This document shows positions 61,443-64,000 of a stretch of 64,000 nt of DNA, in pieces. Below the pieces are notes generated by a model. That model made no database searches. It had not been told where the DNA came from and was given only the letters and a program-made list of their open reading frames with translations. The position numbers were made by a program, and so were the translations under genes. The number at the start of each line of letters is the position of its first letter. The first letter of the stretch is position 1. Source of the stretch: Anastrepha obliqua (Eukaryota > Arthropoda > Insecta > Diptera > Tephritidae); NCBI RefSeq assembly GCF_027943255.1, contig NC_072893.1:131067784-131131783 (forward strand). The letters are read 5' to 3'.

Positions 61443-61674
61443 CAAGGTGACGCAAAATTAATCACCCTATCGGACGATTTATAATTTTTGCAAATGGGAT
61501 CGCCCATCAATTATATCTGACACTTGTGAACTAGACAGCTGCAATATACAAACAGATATCAGTGCAAATATCAATGGTCAAAATAAAGATTTCCATCACT
61601 CAAAATCATTTCTTTTAATTAGGAAAAAAAGTTATTCAAAAACAGAATTGGATGATTAATTTTGCGCCACCTTG
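61443..61674. mobile_element. MITE with mariner-like TIRs
   Basis: The left end CAAGGTGACGCAAAATTAAT is matched inverted by ATTAATTTTGCGCCACCTTG at the right (61655-61674). TA precedes the left end; the right flank reads CA, probably a mutated TA. 232 bp, non-coding. Confidence 0.78.
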
Positions 61675-64000
61675 CATAAGGGGAAACTAAAAAAATTGTT
61701 AGTATAGTTAGTATAATTAAAAAGAATGAAGTGGAAAATCAATACAAAAATATCTAAGTGAAAATCTCTGCCATAATTGTATGAAAAAAGCTCACATATG
61801 TGATGACTTAATCAACTTCAGTTTAAACGTATTAACAGACCAGCCAATCATTTGACCACCACAAGAGCTTATTGCTCACAAGCGAATGCGGCAAAATATA
61901 TGTATACTGGTGCGCATTTGTACACACACAGTTGCTAACTGCTAGCCCAGCTCAGCCCTTCTGCAAAAACAAATCGAAAGATCGATGCTTTAGCTTCCAG
62001 CTGACTTTCGGTCTAATTGGCTACCTATCGCCTCATGGCAATGGCCGATTGCCAAATCTGGCTCTAAAGTGCATAGCGCTTGTTGTTTTTGTTCTTTTTT
62101 CGCGATTAGTTTTTGTTTGTTTTGCAACTAGAAAATATCATGTGACTAAATGAGTCGTGCTTTTGTTGAACTATTTCTGTTTCTTAGTTTTACATGCCAC
62201 TCAATGAAGTTGTGTTCAGAGAGCCAAAGTCGCAAGCTTGGCGCCTCTTTGTTTTGATGTTATTGGAATAAAAAGAAAGTTTCAAATGGCACAACAAAAG
62301 GTGCAATTGAATATGCAATGTTTAAAAAAAATATAACCTTGACAAACTTCCACAATTCATTAAAAATTTATTTGAAAATCTTAATTTGCCTCATCTTTTT
62401 ATCCGCTTTTTGGCTTTGATTGGCGGCTAATTCGGAAAGTCGTAGCTGCTACATTTGGTCTTGTCTAATTTTTCAAGCATTCCACTTCATGGCACACATG
62501 GGCAAACATACGCACATATGCATATTATATAAGTTAGTGCTAAATGGCTAATGCTTAGCTTAATTCCACCAGTACGCCAGCTAATCCCTTCACAAGCTTA
62601 AATGCTTTTAAAGCGCGCAGATAAACACGTTGTACTGTCATTTCATTCTACATGTGTATATACATACATGCATACGTATATATGTATAAGTATGTACTAA
62701 GTACTAGTAAGTACGTGGTTGCATGTAAATCTTGTAATTTCTTCCCTCAACCGCTAATTTACTTGTTTATTTACACGCGCACTTAACAACTTGTCCCAAA
62801 GTAATGAGTATTGCTCGAATGTAGAGCTGTTCTCACCATTCACTCCATTTATGTATTTGTTGTTTTTAGTCACTCTCTCTTTTCACATTGGCACTATTTC
62901 TTGAGCGCATAAGCTTTCTTTGCGCCATCTGCATATCAAAGCTCTCTGCGCTCTGTCTCTCTTTTTTTTGCGAGTAATGCTTTTTCCAATTTAAGCTCCG
63001 CTTTTTCTATGCGATTTCTTATTACTAACAAAAAAATATTATTTTTAATTCCTATTCAAGTGCAAAAAAACACAACTGAAACTTCTGGCTAAGGTCAAAC
63101 CAGCACGCATGAATTCTTGTATTCACTTATAGTTAAATAATATCCTTATCAGTCAATTAGTTCCACGATAAAATCTATTAACGCTTTTGAAAATGTTTTA
63201 AAAATGGTTTATGTGTATTTGCAATATTGTTTATCAAATGCTTATCTAAAGCAGAAAACGATAATTTCGCCTAAAATACCGACAATTTGAAAAAAAAAAT
63301 AAAAAAAATTTGAATCCAACCGCCGAAAGAACTTGTAAATTTCGTGAGCTGCGTTACTAACACTGACATATTACCAAATTTTAAAGTTTTATTTCTTAAT
63401 TTTTATTTTTTAAATTTCTGGACATGAAATATTCTAGGTATGAAAAAATTTGAGTATTCCCCTTTGAAACTATGAACTACACTTTTGTAAAAAAAAAATA
63501 TAAAAAAATAGTCAAAACTATGCATCATGTCGCGCAACTGTACCCATTTTCATCAGCCATTGTTTTCACATCTGGATCTTACATTTTTACTAGAAATTCT
63601 GGGTATGCAGTTTTTTACTCCAAAAATGTCGAGCATTCCTTATATAGAACGTAAACTATGCATTCTATTTTTGGAAAAAATGGTGAAAAAATTAATTAAA
63701 AAATAAATAAATAATCAAAATTATGCATCAGGTCACTGCTATTATCATATTTTACTCATACAAGCTACTGTATGAAAGTTTTTTTCTGCTTGATAAAATG
63801 TTCACCTGTGGAAGTTTTTTGTAGACTTTTTTCTATCTATTTCAAATCTTATCTGTCGATGTTTCAACTTCACAAATGTATTATGATGAAATTTTTAAAA
63901 TATAAAATTTACTACATTGAGGCTTTCTTTTGTTTCACTTGGAAAAAGTTAGACTCACTTAAAAGAACTTTATTTTTGAAATTTTAGAATGATTTATATT
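61675..64000 (+). other. silver intron 1, right part
   Basis: AT-rich intron DNA with CATACATATGTATG-type runs. No exon or element recognised up to the window edge. Confidence 0.5.

Noticed and set aside
61211..61510. Minus-strand frame of 99 codons overlapping the MITE
   Set aside because: It crosses the MITE end, has no domain and has ordinary AT-rich composition.

Overview
This is nuclear DNA from a higher fly. The genes are AT-rich and intron-split, with GT-AG introns. The single-copy proteins match Drosophila-type orthologues, and the mobile DNA is of insect type. A tephritid fruit fly is my best guess, but the exact taxon is an inference. No bacterial, CRISPR, tRNA or rRNA features were seen.

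Layout of host genes, left to right: (1) a large minus-strand gene (11813 down to 2742, continuing past it) for a roughly 2,100-residue, mostly disordered protein I cannot name; (2) Pis, phosphatidylinositol synthase (15043-17503, +), complete in five exons, 224 aa; (3) an inner-mitochondrial-membrane signal peptidase of the IMP1 type (20620-21189, +); (4) Rrp4/EXOSC2, an exosome cap subunit (21819-22715, +); (5) a RhoGAP of the ARHGAP9/12/15/27 type (30666-27926, -); (6) a mitochondrial thioredoxin (45098-45649, +); (7) AMPK alpha (48268-46457, -); (8) the first coding exon of silver, carboxypeptidase D (49783-50343, +), whose first intron fills the rest of the window. I derived the exon junctions by joining reading frames with matching phase at GT/AG sites.

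About a third of the window is mobile DNA. A 3.9-kb non-LTR element with a 2A-like motif (23232-27156) sits between 12-bp target duplications, inside a minisatellite that is itself flanked by inverted arrays of an AGAATTTT motif (a foldback-like structure, about 22875-27692). A 1.56-kb internally deleted I-type retrotransposon (18400-19963) has its own target duplication and an uninterrupted 415-codon gag/RNase H fusion ORF. From 32.1 to 44.4 kb there is a nested cluster. Three copies of a 0.7-kb TIR element (two forming a 500-bp-arm palindrome) and copies of a 2.3-kb hobo-like TIR element are themselves split, one of them by a 5.4-kb I-type retrotransposon with a 10-bp target duplication. The silver intron carries Helitron ends, a maT-like (DD37D) mariner relative with clean TA duplications, a LINE RNase H relic and several MITEs. 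tRNA-derived SINEs lie near 2.4 and 20.1 kb.

The host genes do not form a pathway. They are conserved housekeeping and signalling genes with two divergent pairs (the large gene with Pis; AMPK alpha with silver). The main points of interest are the transposon structures and a possible alternative first exon of the large gene.
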